Shown: positions 10,255 through 22,966 of the stretch, one piece after another
Position numbering within the stretch: the first letter of the stretch is position 1
How the letters are laid out: each line of letters opens with the position of its first letter
From: Akebia trifoliata
Lineage: Eukaryota > Streptophyta > Magnoliopsida > Ranunculales > Lardizabalaceae
NCBI GenBank assembly: GCA_017979445.1
Contig: CM030718.1
Span: 25,167,021-25,231,020 of the forward strand
Reading direction: 5' to 3'
Length of the DNA stretch: 64,000 nt
Program-made: the position numbers and the translations under genes
The notes under the pieces: model-generated
What the model was told of the DNA's origin: nothing
Databases searched by the model: none
What the model saw: only the letters and a program-made list of their open reading frames with translations

Positions 10255-13200
10255 CTAATAACTATCATAGTTGAGTTGGGCTGGAAATGACTGAGTCAAC
10301 CGGACAGGTCGTGGTGGCTTTGTCGATGGAACACCAAAGAGTCTCGATTGGGATTGTGTAAGCATGTCAACCATGAACGGTGTCTGGTAAGCATGTATGA
10401 GGCTTGATCTATGAGTTGAATCACCACGGGCTGTGGCCCTCTGCCACGAATGTGAGCTCAGTCCTGACAAAACATAAGCTCTACCGGACACCTCATACAA
10501 ACGTCGGCTTGCCATCCTCTCTTGCATCTCCTTGAGCTCTGCATCCAATGCAACACAAAGTTGATCACCCGAACGAGCAGAAACGGTTTCTGACAACGCC
10601 CTCCGACAGATCTCGAGGACCAACACTGCACCGGCAAGATCACCTCGTTCAGCTGCATTTCGTGCCTCTGACATTGCCTCGGCTGCTTGTTGTCGGTTTC
10701 TCTGCCTATCCACCTCTATAGACGTAATGAAATCTCCGGAAGTTTCAGGCCTCATGATCGTTACTTCTTTGCCTTCCAAGCCTATGGTTTCTTTTGAAAC
10801 AGGATCTCTATACACACATCGCACCTTTAACAACGATGTCTCATCACTGGAACTATGTTCCACCGGAACATTTACAGTTACGAGAAAATCCCTCTCTTCA
10901 TCTGCGTACAAATCCCCAACGTCAATAACACCTGTCCTGGCATCATTCATCACACGGGTCGCATAACTTCCCGCTTTTAATGGTCCGAGATGTATGTCCG
11001 AGTGCACACAATCAAACCCCACTTGTAAGTCTTGCACGACCACACTTAGTAGTCCACCGATGCACTGAGCAAAAGCATCTTGAATCTCATCCTGAGCCTC
11101 AATGAAGGAGAAGGTCCCCCCTGAAGCTTCTGAAATTGTGTGCATCAATGCAGCATCGTGATCTGCACCAAATCCAAATGTGTGAACCGGAATACAAAAT
11201 TCTGAGTTCGGAAGGAGAGACTGGAAATTCGGCTGCTGGTGGGCCCCACGGAGACTACCGACAGTGAAAGTGTCGTGCCCATCAGACAACAATATGATAC
11301 TGTCAACGGGATTCTTCTCCGTGCGGTCTTCCATCACCTTGGCACATTTCCTTAGTGCTTCGGCAATGTTGGTCCCACCATTTGAGATTTGGGAGTTAAC
11401 GGCCATCAGAGCTTCAAGCCGCCCAGAATCCGTCATCCGACGGAGAGGAAAGAGGCGATGGGCGGTGGACGAGAAGGCTATAACTGACAACCGATCGGAT
11501 GGACCGAGGTTTTGTATCACGAACCCCATCGCTTGCTTTAGTAACGCAAGTTTTGTACCTGCCATGCTTCCACTGACATCGAGCACCGTGACAAGATCAA
11601 TTGGAGCACGAGAAGTTTGAGAGCATCGTGGCAATTCAGCTTGATTATGTCTTGAAATTGTAAAAGGAGCTTTGAGATGGATCACTATGGTAAAGTTCTC
11701 TAGAGAAGTTGACCGCTGAACAGCTGAGACTTCGGGGTATGTTTTTATCTCTATAGATTCAATATCTTCAGTGGAAGAGCATTCATTAGGCAAATCAGGT
11801 TGGCGATCTAAGGGTTCGTCATCGTTGAAGACACATGGTTCGGGTGTTTGGGAAATAGTTGCATTGTTTTGATTGGAGCCTACACGAGTGGGACGGGACC
11901 TACGTGATATGGTCATCAATGAATCATCTTGGGACCAATCTATAGGATACAATCTCGCATTTCCGTGGGGGAGATCCAAAGTAGGACCCTGAAAAGGGAT
12001 TTCGTTCCATTTGGCTCGGCAAATTGGGCACACTCGGTTGCCATGTTTTACATTCAAAGTGATGCAATGGAAATGGAAGACGTGTGAACATTCTGCGGTG
12101 AAGAGGGCATGGCTGTGGCCTGATTCCATAGTGCCTATACATATAGCACAAGTCCTCTGCAATATAAAGAAACGTGGGTTAAAAAGGTAGAAATGACAGA
12201 TAAGATAAAATTGAAGAACGAAGATTTGATACATTCAAGACTACGAACAGCTTTGATTAAATGCAGGGATTGTTACATTAGAATAACTCGGTCTTTATAC
12301 TTCGATTGAATATTTACAATTCTCCAAACACACAAGGGTCTCCATGAAGAAAATTGAGGAAAATAGTATAACAAATTCAGAGAACTCATACTACTTATAA
12401 GTTTGATTAAAGGTTAAAAAACTACAAAACCAAATAGCTTATTCAAAGTGATTCTGCATGATTCATTAACAATGGATGTGGTTAGTATTAAAAAGCAACA
12501 TTTTCCAAGTTAATTACTAAATTCTATAATTTCTTTAGCTGATTTTGACATTTTGTTGAAATTTTCCATTACTGCAGTTTGGTATAAAATAAGCATTGCC
12601 GCAATGCACGCAAAACTTAAATAAAAATTTATAAACATATAACTTCACCTGAATATGGTGAAGTTCAGAACCAACTACAGAGTAACTGCTCTAATAAACT
12701 GGATAAAGTGACTTTGAGATTACTAAAGTTTTCAAAACTAATCAAAGAAGAAGTTAACTCAGTCATATAACTTAGCTTTGTGAATCACGCCGAAGAAGCA
12801 ATAGGACGACTATCAGTCTATCACATCAGCTCAAGAAACTGTTTATATCTTTTAACCTTAAGAAACTGTCTATATTATCCTGAGGAAGATATCCTCCATA
12901 TGATCAAAACCCTTCGATGATCATTGGAATTTGCATCAATTTAAACAGAGCAACCACCTCGAATGCAGAAAAGAGAATAAAATCTCACACAAAACACAAG
13001 GATTTACATGGTTTGGCAAAATTGCCTACATTCCACGGGTGGCGATGAAAGTTTCTTATTGATGAAGTCAATACTCATGAAAAAAATACGATAATATGGT
13101 TTTCAAGAGAAGAACTTATATAAAGTGTCCTAGGGCTTCCATCGTAATTTCTAGTATTGAAAATACCCCCAAAAGTTGTACAGACACCAAAAACGTCATG

Positions 13201-14914
13201 AGGCTTCACCTCTCAGGGGCCGACAGGCCCCCAAACCCCTAGCACCCTATGACGAACCCGAGTCCTGCATAACTCCATAGAAGTAACTTGAAATTAGGGT
13301 CATGAATAACAAGGACAACATAGTACATCTTATTTATTCACCAATTTACTGATTGTAAGCTCTAAGAGAGTCACCATAACCCAAGATTCATACACACAAG
13401 CACAAACCCATTAAAGTTTTGTATGGGTTACAAATAATTTGGCTTAAAATGGGGGAATCACTCTCATGAAAAAGGAGAAAAGAAAATCAAGGACCCAATG
13501 AAAGGTGCAAATTTTTCTGACTAAGGTAAATTCAAGACTCCTGCATTAAAGATGAAGACCTTTCAAGTCAATCAAGAAACAGTACCACAACATACCCAGT
13601 AAAAAAGCTAGAGTGAATCAAGAATTACTGTTAGATTTTTACACTTTTCCCTTGATGAAGCATATTTGCTCAAAAGCTAACAGGTATAAGTAGACAGGCT
13701 TTTGTCAAAAGCAGAACAATGCATATGGAAGAGTGTGGCAGCTACCCAATGAAAGCTAATTTACCCCTCATGAGAAGGAGAGAAAGGAAAAGTGCCCTCT
13801 AATTTTCTCCTTTTTATAAACCAAATGGCAACGGTCCTTAAAGGGAAACTACTCTACTTTGTCCCCACAACCACAAAAGCCACAAAAAAAAGTAAACAAT
13901 TTGACCGAAAAAATTAAGAAAAAAGCCACAAAAAAGGGGGAACCCATCATTTTATTTGTAATTTTATAATATAAATAAAGTGTAAGAAATTAAAATTCCA
14001 GAAAATCAAATAGAAATTTACCCACAAAGATTATAAGATTAGTATGCAAGAGTTTAGCATGGATACACAAAATGGAAGCAAGAAATGCATATAATTTCAG
14101 CATAAATAATTTTAAAAAACCAGAAAAAAGGGGTACCCATCATTTTATTTGCAATTTTTTAGTATTAATAAAGGGTAAGAAACTAAAATTCCAGAAAATC
14201 AAATACAAATTTACCCACAAAGATTTCCAGACTAGTCAAGAAATGTAGCATTGAAAGGCAAAATGGAAGCAAGAAATACATATAATTTCAGCAGAAATGG
14301 TTTTAAAAAGCCAGAAAAAAGGGGGACCCATAATTTATTTAATACAAAAAAGGATAAGAAATTAAAATTCCAGAAAGTAAAATACAAATTTACCCACAAA
14401 GATTGCCAGACTAGTCAAGAAATGTTGCATTAAAAGACAAAACGGAAGAAAGAAATACTTATAATTTCAACAGAAATAGTTTAAAATTTTATTTGCAATT
14501 TTATATTATTAATAGAGGATAAAAACTAAAATTCCAGAAAATCAAATACAAATTTACCCACAAAGATCATTGAAACACAAATTAAGACAGAATAAAAAAA
14601 AGGATCTCATTGCAATATCTAATATGCGAACATTAGAGATACTTTTAGTTCATTAAAAACTTGTAAACTATTAGAAAGATCTACCAAGAAATTCTGAAAA
14701 AAAAAATCGAAAATCGAACGGAATCATAAACAAAGAAACAGAACCCAAAGTTTAAAACGTAAGGGAAAGAAAAAAAAAAAAAAACCTTTGAGGATCGAGG
14801 AAGTGGAGTAGAGTGAGAAGCGACATCAACAGATGGAGACGACACCTCTGAAGTCTTAGAACCACTGAGATTAAAACTGAGAGCGACCTTCGGTTTCCAC
14901 CATTTGCTTCCCAT
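10255..14914 (-). CDS. RING-H2 / von Willebrand A E3 ubiquitin ligase (WAV3/EDA40 type), two exons
   Basis: A 676-aa protein joined from exon 1, 14914-14786 (43 codons, MGSKWWKPKVALSFNL start typical of the family), and exon 2, 12156-10255 (633 codons plus stop). The donor is AAG|GTTTTT, the acceptor TTGCAG|AGGAC, phase 0; the intron is 2629 bp. A complete RING-H2 finger has C46, C49, C66, H68, H71, C74, C86 and C89. A VWA domain spans about 232-400 with a full MIDAS: DVSGS at 236-240, Thr305 in GGTN and Asp335 in LLSDGHD. A C-terminal domain typical of the family follows. Relatives such as Arabidopsis WAV3 are RING ubiquitin ligases acting in root growth and gravitropism. Assignment to the group is firm; the exact orthologue is not determined. 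Confidence 0.92.
12955..13270. mobile_element. Probable LTR-retrotransposon fragment in the RING/VWA intron
   Basis: The segment with GATTTACATGGTTTGGCAAA followed by CCTACATTCCACGGGTGGCG resembles a motif I recognise from plant retroelement LTRs. A GC-richer end (GGGGCCGACAGGCCCCCAAA) follows. No second LTR or PBS found. Confidence 0.35.
13900..14580. repeat. Four diverged tandem units of about 165-195 bp in the RING/VWA intron
   Basis: The phrase AAAATTCCAGAAAATCAAAT followed by an ATTTACCCACAAAGATT phrase recurs at about 13998, 14191, 14370 and 14534 (spacings 193, 179 and 164). Each unit also holds a CATCATTTTATTTGCAATTTT-like part and a GAAGCAAGAAATACATATAA-like part. Confidence 0.75.
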
Positions 14915-15368
14915 TTCTCTGTAAAAAAAAAAACTCTTCAATTGGTTCTGAATTGGGATTCAAAACTAGAGGAGCTCAAATAGATGAATGGAAATCAAAG
15001 AAACTGAGGAGATCTTTTTGGGGATTTTGAGAGTTTGAAACAAGAGAAGGAGAAATAGAGGAGGTTTGAATGGAAGGATTCAAAGCAGGAAAAGTCGTTC
15101 TCTAAGAAATCAAATCTAAACTAAACTAAGTCGAGAAAACGACTTCGTGTGCGTGGCGAAGAAAAATGTGTAATTTTTTTTTATCTGTCGCCATTAAAAC
15201 TCGTTTGTTTTGACTTCCATTAAGTACTCAATAGTGGCGGCAGAATGGTTTTAATTCTAAGGGCACACGTTAAAGTGCATTAATTACACCTGGGAAATTG
15301 AATTTTGTAACGGAAATGCCTTAAAAAAAACTTATCTTTTAACCAAAATATTTATAATATATAAGTAG

Positions 15369-15458
15369 TTGCTATTGCCACACCAACTTTTACTAATGCC
15401 ACATCAATTCTTATGTAAATCACCAAAGATTTGCACGTTATTGGTGTGGCAATAGTAA
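15369..15458. repeat. MITE family C, short copy (GCTATTGCCACACCAAC termini)
   Basis: About 90 bp with inverted ends GCTATTGCCACACCAAC and GTTATTGGTGTGGCAATAG. Same type as the short copy at 23420-23530. Confidence 0.65.
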
Positions 15459-15840
15459 CTCTCTAATAAAAATCTATGTCTAATTGTATATACAAACAAG
15501 ATATACAATTCCTACATGACGAATTAGATCTCAAAAACTCCTTGAAAGCGGGGGAAGTTAATTCAGTAATGGATTTTGTCTCTCTTTTGTATACCTTTGC
15601 TAGCGTAGCCTGTACTCGAGGCTCTTTCAAGTTCAAGCCTATAGTTGAATACAGAACGCGATAACAGTTCAAGTGCTGAAGATAAAGCGTACTTATAAAA
15701 TTGTGCGAGACTCTGAACCAATTGAAGGTGAAAAAATTCAGTGTTATTCATTAAATCAAAATACCCTAAAATGCTTTATTCCCCAAGTGTAATTTAAATG
15801 GAGTCGAGCTACATTGACTTAGCTCGACACTGAATTAAAT

Positions 15841-15950
15841 AATGCATTGATGTGACAATGCACAGGGAGTCATAGATTTTTTTTTTCCTTAAGATATAAG
15901 AAAAGAAAATTATGATTATCTGTGCACTATCACGTCAACTCAATATTTTT
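15841..15950. repeat. Hairpin-family element 1
   Basis: Inverted arms: left ATTGATGTGACAATGCACAG then GTCATAGAT and a T run; right GAAAATTATGATTATCTGTG then CACTATCACGTCAAC. The loop is about 20 bp and AT-rich. A small separate hairpin (GTCGAGCTA...TTAGCTCGAC) sits just to its left at 15802-15827. Confidence 0.65.
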
Positions 15951-15984
15951 CTTTGAATACTGATGAATGCATGTGATTTTAATA

Positions 15985-16080
15985 CGCAGTTGATGTGGTA
16001 AGGGCACAGAGCTACACATCTTTTTCCTATGTATCTCATTGAAAAAGATTTTTGGTTCTATGTCCTTGTCGCGTACCAAA
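15985..16080. repeat. Hairpin-family element 2
   Basis: Left arm GTTGATGTGGTAAGGGCACA then CATCTTTTTCC; right arm GAAAAAGATTTTTGGTTCTA then GTCCTTGTCGCG. Confidence 0.6.
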
Positions 16081-16307
16081 ACCGTGTGCATTCATCCTAC
16101 TCTTTTTTCCTTTTAAAACAGTAGAGAGCCTGACTCACATAGTCAACTTGCAACCTTACAAAGACTTTTCTCATGACACGTGGAAGAAAGAAAAAAAAGG
16201 GTTACATACAATTATGTATAAATAAATATTTTAAAATTAAGATATATTTTTTAAATATATAGAATAGACTCAAAGATGCACAATATCTTATTTTTCATAA
16301 AGAGTTG

Positions 16308-16455
16308 TGTTGGTGTAACATTGAAATTGACATTATTTCACACATTGGTGTGGAGATACTTCGCACTCATATCTCGATGAAAAGCATTTATGGTTCTGTA
16401 AACACTTCCACATCAACCATGCGTGAAATGATGTCAATTTCAATATCACTTCAGC
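16308..16455. repeat. Hairpin-family element 3
   Basis: Long outer arms ATTGAAATTGACATTATTTC and GAAATGATGTCAATTTCAAT are near-perfect complements. The inner core holds GAAAAGCATTTATGGTTCTG. The outer arm sequence is not shared with elements 1 and 2. Confidence 0.65.
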
Positions 16456-16733
16456 ATTTTCCTTTCATAAATAATAAAAGTTTATATGACATGATTTAAT
16501 AATAAAATCACATATTGGTGTATTTTCATAATATGATGCCATGATAATATCACACTTTACCAAGTAAATTGAGCTCATATTATAATAAGAGAAACCTAAT
16601 TGAGTCAGCCTCGGGATAAGCCTTCATGAAACATGTAAAATGCAAAATCTTTATAATTATAATAAGAAAATGCGAAGTAGAAGTAGTTTAATACCAAATT
16701 TTGGATTTTAGAAAGCAAATATTGACCTAACTT

Positions 16734-16862
16734 TGTTAGATACTGTGTTGATGTGATAGTGTACAGAGAACCATACATTATTTTCCTCATGATACAAGAA
16801 AGAAAATCTACGATTCTCTATGCACTCTCATGTCGACGCAATGGTAAGCACAATGTCTAACA
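16734..16862. repeat. Hairpin-family element 4
   Basis: Ends GTTAGATACTGTG and CACAATGTCTAAC are inverted. The core shows GAGAACCATACATTATTTTC against GAAAATCTACGATTCTC. Confidence 0.65.
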
Positions 16863-17098
16863 AAGTCATTTTTGAAAAAGTAGTTATAGACTTACATTTA
16901 AACTTAATATAACAAGGTCATTTTGATCAAAAATCAAGTAAATTGCACTCCCAAGGCCATATAATCATGGTTAGTTTTTAAAATTACAAAAATATCATTT
17001 TTATTATATATTCTTCATAAATTAATATTTAAAATTACAACTAAACCCTTCTGATACACGTCCATCTACGCATCCCACTTTCTAATATATAATAGGAA

Positions 17099-17270
17099 AA
17101 TACTGAAATGACACAAAGTATTTATTGCGATTCTCACAAGTCTAACGTGGGATGTACACATAACCATAGATGTGTTTCCTCGTGATACGAGTAAAAATCA
17201 TCTACGGTTATGTATGCATGTCCACGTCAGAATTGTGAGAATCATAGTAAATCTTGTGTCACCCTTGCAC
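17099..17270. repeat. Hairpin-family element 5
   Basis: Outer arms TGACACAAAGTATTTATTGC then GATTCTCACAA, complementary to TTGTGAGAATCATAGTAAAT then CTTGTGTCA. Core CATAACCATAGATGTGTTTC / TAAAAATCATCTACGGTTAT with loop CTCGTGATACGAG. Confidence 0.7.
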
Positions 17271-17429
17271 GACTCTATATAATAATAGTGAATCGGACAT
17301 TCAAATCAAAAGTTACATCTAAATCTTCAAAATTATAAGTATGACATTTTTCATTTGTTATTCAGAATATATGGAAATTCATATTTAAATCTTCATTGTT
17401 GTTTGAGTATGACTAGCCTTACGTAAGGA

Positions 17430-17740
17430 TTTCACCCTTACTAAGGGTCCTTGGGCTCACCTTGTGACATCCAAAAACAGGATCCGATGCTTCAAGGTTG
17501 TAGACGAGAAAATTCTATGAACTTTCAAAAGAAAATCCAAAAAATGTTGTTTTTCACCGTTGAATTTTTATTTTAAGATTGGAAGATTGTTAGCCATCTA
17601 TTTTCAAAACCTTGGATCAAGCTCAAACGAAATTGTTTTTTGAAAAATAACAAAATTGATCCGAGTTTTTCGATGAAATTTATAGGGTTGTGATGTTGAA
17701 TTGATGATGTGGCAATCCACTTCTACAAAACTACCCTTAG
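17430..17740. repeat. Inverted-end repeat family D, copy 1 (TTACTAAGGGT termini)
   Basis: Starts near CCCTTACTAAGGGTCCTTGG and ends near CTACCCTTAGTAAGAC, so the ends are inverted. A related copy at 33125-33448 shares CTTACTAAGGGTCCTTGGGC, an AAAATTCTATGAA phrase and TTTTTCACCGTTGAATTTT. Confidence 0.6.
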
Positions 17741-18540
17741 TAAGACTTAAAATCTTAGACTCTATGTAGATACCAGAGCCAAAAGTACTCTGGCAAAGAG
17801 TTGGAGGCCTCTCCAAAGGAAATGAAGAAATACTTTGGAGCAAGATATGCGTTTGAGAACCAAACACTATGAAGTACTGTCAAAAGTACTTTTGTGCTAG
17901 AATTGTGTTTAGAAACAATCTTGACTTCTTCTGGCTCATGAAAAGACTCAAACATCTTTATATTCAACATGTTTCGCTTGTTACTTTCTTTGTTCGTTAT
18001 TGGTCATTCACCGTCATAAATTGCCAGAATGGATCACAATCTTATTTTTCATCTTTAACTCCATATTTCTCTTCCTTATAACTGGTTTGATTTTGACTTT
18101 CATATTAATACTCAATAGTAGGGCATAATGGTTTTAAAAGAGTAGAGAGTGTCTGACACGTGACATGTGGAGTGAAAGTGGGATATATAATCAATTAACT
18201 ATGATTAAGTTATTTTAAAATCATTATTAATATATATTAAGATTAAAATGATTATTTTTATAAGGTAGACCATAGACTAGGTCACAATGTCGTAAAATGA
18301 AACTGATTATTGAACCAATAATATGTTAAATTGGTCGGACCTGGTTTTATTTAGTTCCGACAAATTTATGTGTATTAAAAAATTCAAATATACATAGATT
18401 TATCCCAAATTACCTAAATTTTATTTATATATTCATATAAAAGTGATACTAAAAAACACCAATGGCTTGTACGGCAAACCGATTTCATTACAAGATCCGA
18501 TGGGACCATCACTTCTAGAAGATGCAAAATATCTTTAAAA

Positions 18541-18775
18541 TCATGGTTTTAAAAATCATATTGATGTCTTGTCTCATCCATGAACAAGACCGAGTCGTCT
18601 TGGACGAGTTTTCTAATTTATTTGAGTGGTCTCACTTAAGAATAACACAATCGACTGACTTTTAAAAGACACGTAAGAATTGAGATGACTTGTCAATCTG
18701 GCTCGCTGGTGGACGATACCAAGATGAATCAGACGAGTTGTCTCAGTCTCAGACGAATTTTAAAATCATGCTTGT
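18541..18775. repeat. MITE family A, shorter copy
   Basis: Starts CATGGTTTTAAAAATCATAT and ends GAATTTTAAAATCATGC. Interior has GAGTCGTCTTGGACGAG and AGACGAGTTGTCTC. Confidence 0.55.
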
Positions 18776-19280
18776 AGATTGCAAGTCATTGGCTGCATTT
18801 TGATCTTAAAAAAAGGTACGACAATGATATTATCACACCATTGTATCATGAATTTATACCGTAATTGATTGATTTTATTGCAATAAGAAAACTTCAAATT
18901 AGATGTGATTTTATAATAATATCACTAATGGTGTATTTCCATTTTCCATGTTACAATAGGATGATAATATCACACATTGAAGAGTTGAGCTCAACTTCTT
19001 TATAGTTTTAAAGCATCGAATTCGTCATTGGATAAATCTTCATAAAACACTCGAAATACATATATAATAATAATGATACAACACTTAAATGAAAAGCTAC
19101 CTTTAAATCTTCAAAATTATGAGTGATTCATCCTTCGTTCGTCATTTGTTGTCATGAATCATTGGAATAGATGAAACATTATGTTTAAACCTTTTAAATC
19201 ATGAATATATCATTTTTCATTACAGATTTTCGGAATTAATCACAATTGCCATTGAAAAGCTCAAATAAATTAAAATATTT

Positions 19281-19370
19281 GAGGAAACCAACAGGTGTTG
19301 GGTGTAGTGGGCCAGACCTCCCTAAAAAAAAAAAGAGAAGTCTTGAGTTGAAACCTTTTCATTGGCCACC
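19281..19370. repeat. Dispersed short repeat, second copy
   Basis: AACCAACAGGTGTTGGGTGT ... AGAGAAGTCTTGAGTTGAAA, related to 1873-1970. Confidence 0.35.
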
Positions 19371-19439
19371 CATAAGGATTTTTCCTAACTTATCTAGTAT
19401 GTGGGGGTTCATGAGTCGCCACCATTCAAGGCTTATGGT

Positions 19440-20930
19440 GTGAATGGGCACCAAAAGTGATTTTAAGAAATCTGTTTTTTTTGGCTCATATTGACTTACA
19501 TAATGGAAAAAATGATGGTCTACTTAAGAAACTAGATAGGGAGGTTCGATTGAGGGACAAAAAATGTGTGAAGCACCTTGTCCCACCTATCAAGTGATAA
19601 TTACCAAAAGATGATCATAAATAAAGTAGATTTTTTTTTGTATTTTTGTATTTTTGTATTTTTGAGGTTAGAAGAAATGATAAAGAGGTCAAGAATAAAA
19701 TGAATTATATAGCTCGGCTTAAAAATTGAGAAATAAAGGTAATGAGCAAGCTAAACTTGAAAAGTTGTGTTTGCTAAAATTTTTTGTGAGCCTAGGACTT
19801 GAGTGCATATTCACTTGAATTTTACTCTTTTGGGTTCTTAAGCACTTTTACATGCTTATGTACTCACTTGGGAGTAATTTTCTATGGGTTTGGTCATTGG
19901 GCCATGTTCATGAGTATTACACAATTTTAATAGATGTAAAACCTCTATGCATGAAAATATATCCTTATGATAATGTTTTTGTTAGTTTAGAGAGTTAGGT
20001 GTAGGTCTAGGAAGACCTCACCTTTGACTATTAACCCTTTTCAAACAATAAGTAAAGCGGTGGGTGCTAAAAGTGTATGCATGAATGGACTCATGAAGAA
20101 GAAGATTACTTCAATGAATGGGGATTACCATCTTCCTCCTTAGTCTTTAAAGTATAAAAAACTGAACTAAAAATTGAAAATAAAATGCTAGAAACACAAA
20201 AGAAACTTGAAATAACTTGCATTAGCATTGAATAATATTAGAACTTATTAAGGACTTAAAAGGGGAAGATAGCTTCTCAAGGAGAAGACTCTCTCTCTTC
20301 AACCCTATGCCTTAAAGAAAAGTAGAAAGACTATATTGTAAAGAGCTTGAACTTAAATGAAATATAAGAAATGGATTAGGTGAGAAAGAGATGAGCAAAT
20401 AGAAAAAAATCAACACTTAGATATCCTGCACCACTTTAATCTTTTCTTTCTTTCCAAACTTTTTTCTTCTTTTAGATCTAGGATTCCAAAAAGGGTGAGT
20501 AGAGATTTGGGCAGAATTTTAGGGTTAGAGAGATCCTGGAGAGGATATTCGGACAAAATTTTCTTGCTCTCTAATTCGTCACCCCATTTGTCTTGATAAG
20601 CTATCTATTTATAGAGTCTTGAGAGGCCCTTTAGGGGTAAAAGAGTTCTAATCCTCTCAATTGCACAATATTCTCAATAAAACCTCTATGTGTGGCCTTC
20701 CTTTCCTCATATGTCATGTCCTCTATTGTCTTTTTCAATAGTTTTGAATCTTACCAACAAAGATTTCTCAAGGTCAAAGTGGTAAAAGTGCAAGATGTTC
20801 TAGAGCCTTCTCCTATTGTGACTAAGGTCAAAGGTAATGGAATATGCAAAATGACTAGAAGACCAAGATATGAGGTGATGGAAGAGTGTTAAGTAGGGGA
20901 TTTGTGGTAAAGTTACATGTGATCCTCAAA
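19440..20930. other. Non-coding stretch, possible decayed LTR on minus strand
   Basis: No gene seen. A minus-strand TATA-like CTATAAATAGATAG (about 20603-20616) and purine-rich tracts suggest old LTR sequence, but no paired repeat or PBS was identified. A T-rich (TATTTTTG)n run lies at 19630-19663. Confidence 0.25.
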
Positions 20931-21420
20931 CTGAATTAGAAGCACTGACGGGGAATGGGGGCATAACTCCCAAAGGAAATCAATCAACCCTCATCCAGTT
21001 ATTAACTTAGGTGACATCCAATTAAGATTAGCCGTGTGGTGACATCTATCCTAAAGTTAACTATAAAATCTCCTCTCAAAGATTGAGGAAGGGTTCAAAA
21101 AAAAAAAAAAAAAAACTAATCAAGATATCTCTAAGAGTAAAAAACCTCTCTACAACATCACTATTCATCTTTTTCTCTATTCTTCAACTCCTATTTTCTC
21201 TGATTTCCATTGTTTACTAATTAAATATTTAGAGGATCAATGACAGACACCACAACGGGATCTCATCCTTTATTTCTTCTTGTTTTCTTCCACCCAAAGC
21301 AAAATAATTGAAGAAAGGCTTCAAGTCGAAGATCAAAGCCGACATCAAGGTACAAGAAGCATCTCAAGGAGTGGAAGCCCTAAAAAGCCTCTACAATAAT
21401 CATTCTACAACATTCTAGTA
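20930..21420 (+). mobile_element. Possible LTR fragment, plus strand
   Basis: A CTATAAAATCTCCTCTCAAA TATA-like leader, an 18-A run near 21098-21115 and a phrase near 21232-21272 (GAGGATCAATGACAGACACC then ACAACGGGATCTCATC) resemble the 3' part of plant Ty3-type LTRs. No second copy in the window. Confidence 0.3.
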
Positions 21421-21869
21421 TAAAATTAGTGAAATTAGTACCTTTAAAGGTTATATAACCATGCCATTTAAGGTTGGGCAATTTTCAAGGATCCTTTTAG
21501 AGATTTTGTGGGTTTACAAACTGATGGCATACCCTTGACTTTGGTTTTTTATGAGAGACTAACATAAAATGATTGAAATACCCTTGTCTTTAATCACTTC
21601 CAAAACCCTTAATTTTTTTCCAAAAAAAAAAAAAAAAAACCATTGTGTTCAACTTCTAAGGTAAAATTATCATCAATTTGAAAACATTGTAATATATCTC
21701 AAACATTCAAGTTAATGTAATTCTTTGAGGGAGTAAAAAAAGTTTGTAATGCATGGCTAAAAATCAACCACCCAAGAAATTAAAAATGAAGAGATTTCAA
21801 TTTCTTTTGTCTTCTCTCATTTTGTCTAAAAAATTGGGCTGTGGGTTAGTTTTCATTAATTTTATTTAT

Positions 21870-22032
21870 GAATAATGCTGAAGTGACCTCAAGATTGGAC
21901 CTCATATCGCACATCTCAATGTGAAAGTGGGTAGGAATCATAGATACAAGTGAAAAAGCATCTATGATTCCTATCCACTTTCACGTCAAGATGTGCAATA
22001 TGAGGTCCAAACTTGAGGTCACTCCAGCACAA
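21870..22032. repeat. Hairpin-family element 6, long near-perfect palindrome
   Basis: Arms of about 70 bp: left has GCTGAAGTGACCTCAAGATT then GGACCTCATATCGCACATC and GGAATCATAGATAC; right has GAAAAAGCATCTATGATTCC, then GATGTGCAATATGAGGTCC and CTTGAGGTCACTCCAGC. Confidence 0.75.
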
Positions 22033-22137
22033 CTCTTTATTTATATCATGTAGTGTGAGTTTTGTAGTAAACTCATCCTAGAATGTTTTGAAACATACAC
22101 ACCCAAAAACAAAATAATAATAATAATAGAAGAACTC

Positions 22138-22491
22138 ATATTGGCACCCCAACTTTTACTTATTACACTCTAATTTCTTAAATTATTTACCATATCCCAA
22201 TTGAAGATTAAAACACACTCTTCAAACATTACAAAGGTTTGGCTCAAATTATAATCTCAACATTATAAAACTTTATAACATTCATTCAAACAATTTCAAT
22301 AGTTGCTTACGATTATAATTAGACTCATATAAAATCTAAAACCCAAAAACTAGAACTCTAGCAAAAGTACAAAATAAAAAAAATGAGAGAGCTTTTATTG
22401 GCACCCAACTTCAACTTATTCTCAAACCATTCACTTATTGTCTTTATTTTTTAATTGGGGTGTAATAAGTAAAAGTTGGGGTGCCAATAGC
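22138..22491. repeat. MITE family C, long copy (ATTGGCACCCCAACTTTTAC termini)
   Basis: Perfect inverted ends TTGGCACCCCAACTTTTACT and AGTAAAAGTTGGGGTGCCAA. A second TATTGGCACCCAAC sits inside at about 22394. The interior (AAAGGTTTGGCTCAAATTAT and CAATTTCAATAGTTG) is shared with 48411-48712 (inverted) and 52081-52599. Confidence 0.8.
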
Positions 22492-22966
22492 AGTTATAAA
22501 AAAAAAAAGACAGATTGATGATTTTCGAGTGAATTTGTAATTCTAGATAGGCCTGAGGATGATTCCGATCGCACCAAAAAAAAAAATTGAATTAAAGGGA
22601 TTAAAAACCTCTATGAAGCTGAATTTCGACATTTGATAGAGGCTTTGTGAATCAGATTAAGATCACAAATATCAATTAATCTGTACCAAATAAAGTTCAT
22701 ACAGGCCAAGCTTTTACGATTTGAGCACACTAAAATGTAAAATCATGAGAGGTTAGTCCACTAGATCCATTTTAAAAACTTCAAAAATTATCGGGCACAT
22801 TTAACATACGGAATATAAATGAATGATTTATAATTAAACAACATTTCATAACAAGACTTATTATGTTTGATTCACTAGTTTCGCCAGTGCATTATATTAG
22901 TCGAAATGAACGGGTATTTATTTGTATGAGAGAGAATTGGAAAACAGGGGATGTACAATGTACCAT

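Larger units (their letters stand above)
16485..17400. repeat. Diverged direct repeat, partner of 18800-19240
   Basis: GATAATATCACAC, GAGCTCA, a CTTCATGAAACA phrase and AAATCTTCAAAATTAT appear in the same order here and at 18880-19240. This suggests two remnants of one larger element; hairpin elements 4 and 5 lie inside the first remnant. Confidence 0.4.

Noticed and set aside
10727..11620. Plus-strand open frames opposite the RING/VWA gene
   Set aside because: They are antisense shadows of a conserved exon.
12157..12234. An upstream Met start extending the RING/VWA second exon
   Set aside because: The extra residues come from intron sequence; a good acceptor (TTGCAG) at 12157 and a family-typical first exon at 14914 explain the gene better.
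13900..14580. CRISPR-like array
   Set aside because: Units are long, diverged and without unique spacers, and the window is plant nuclear DNA.
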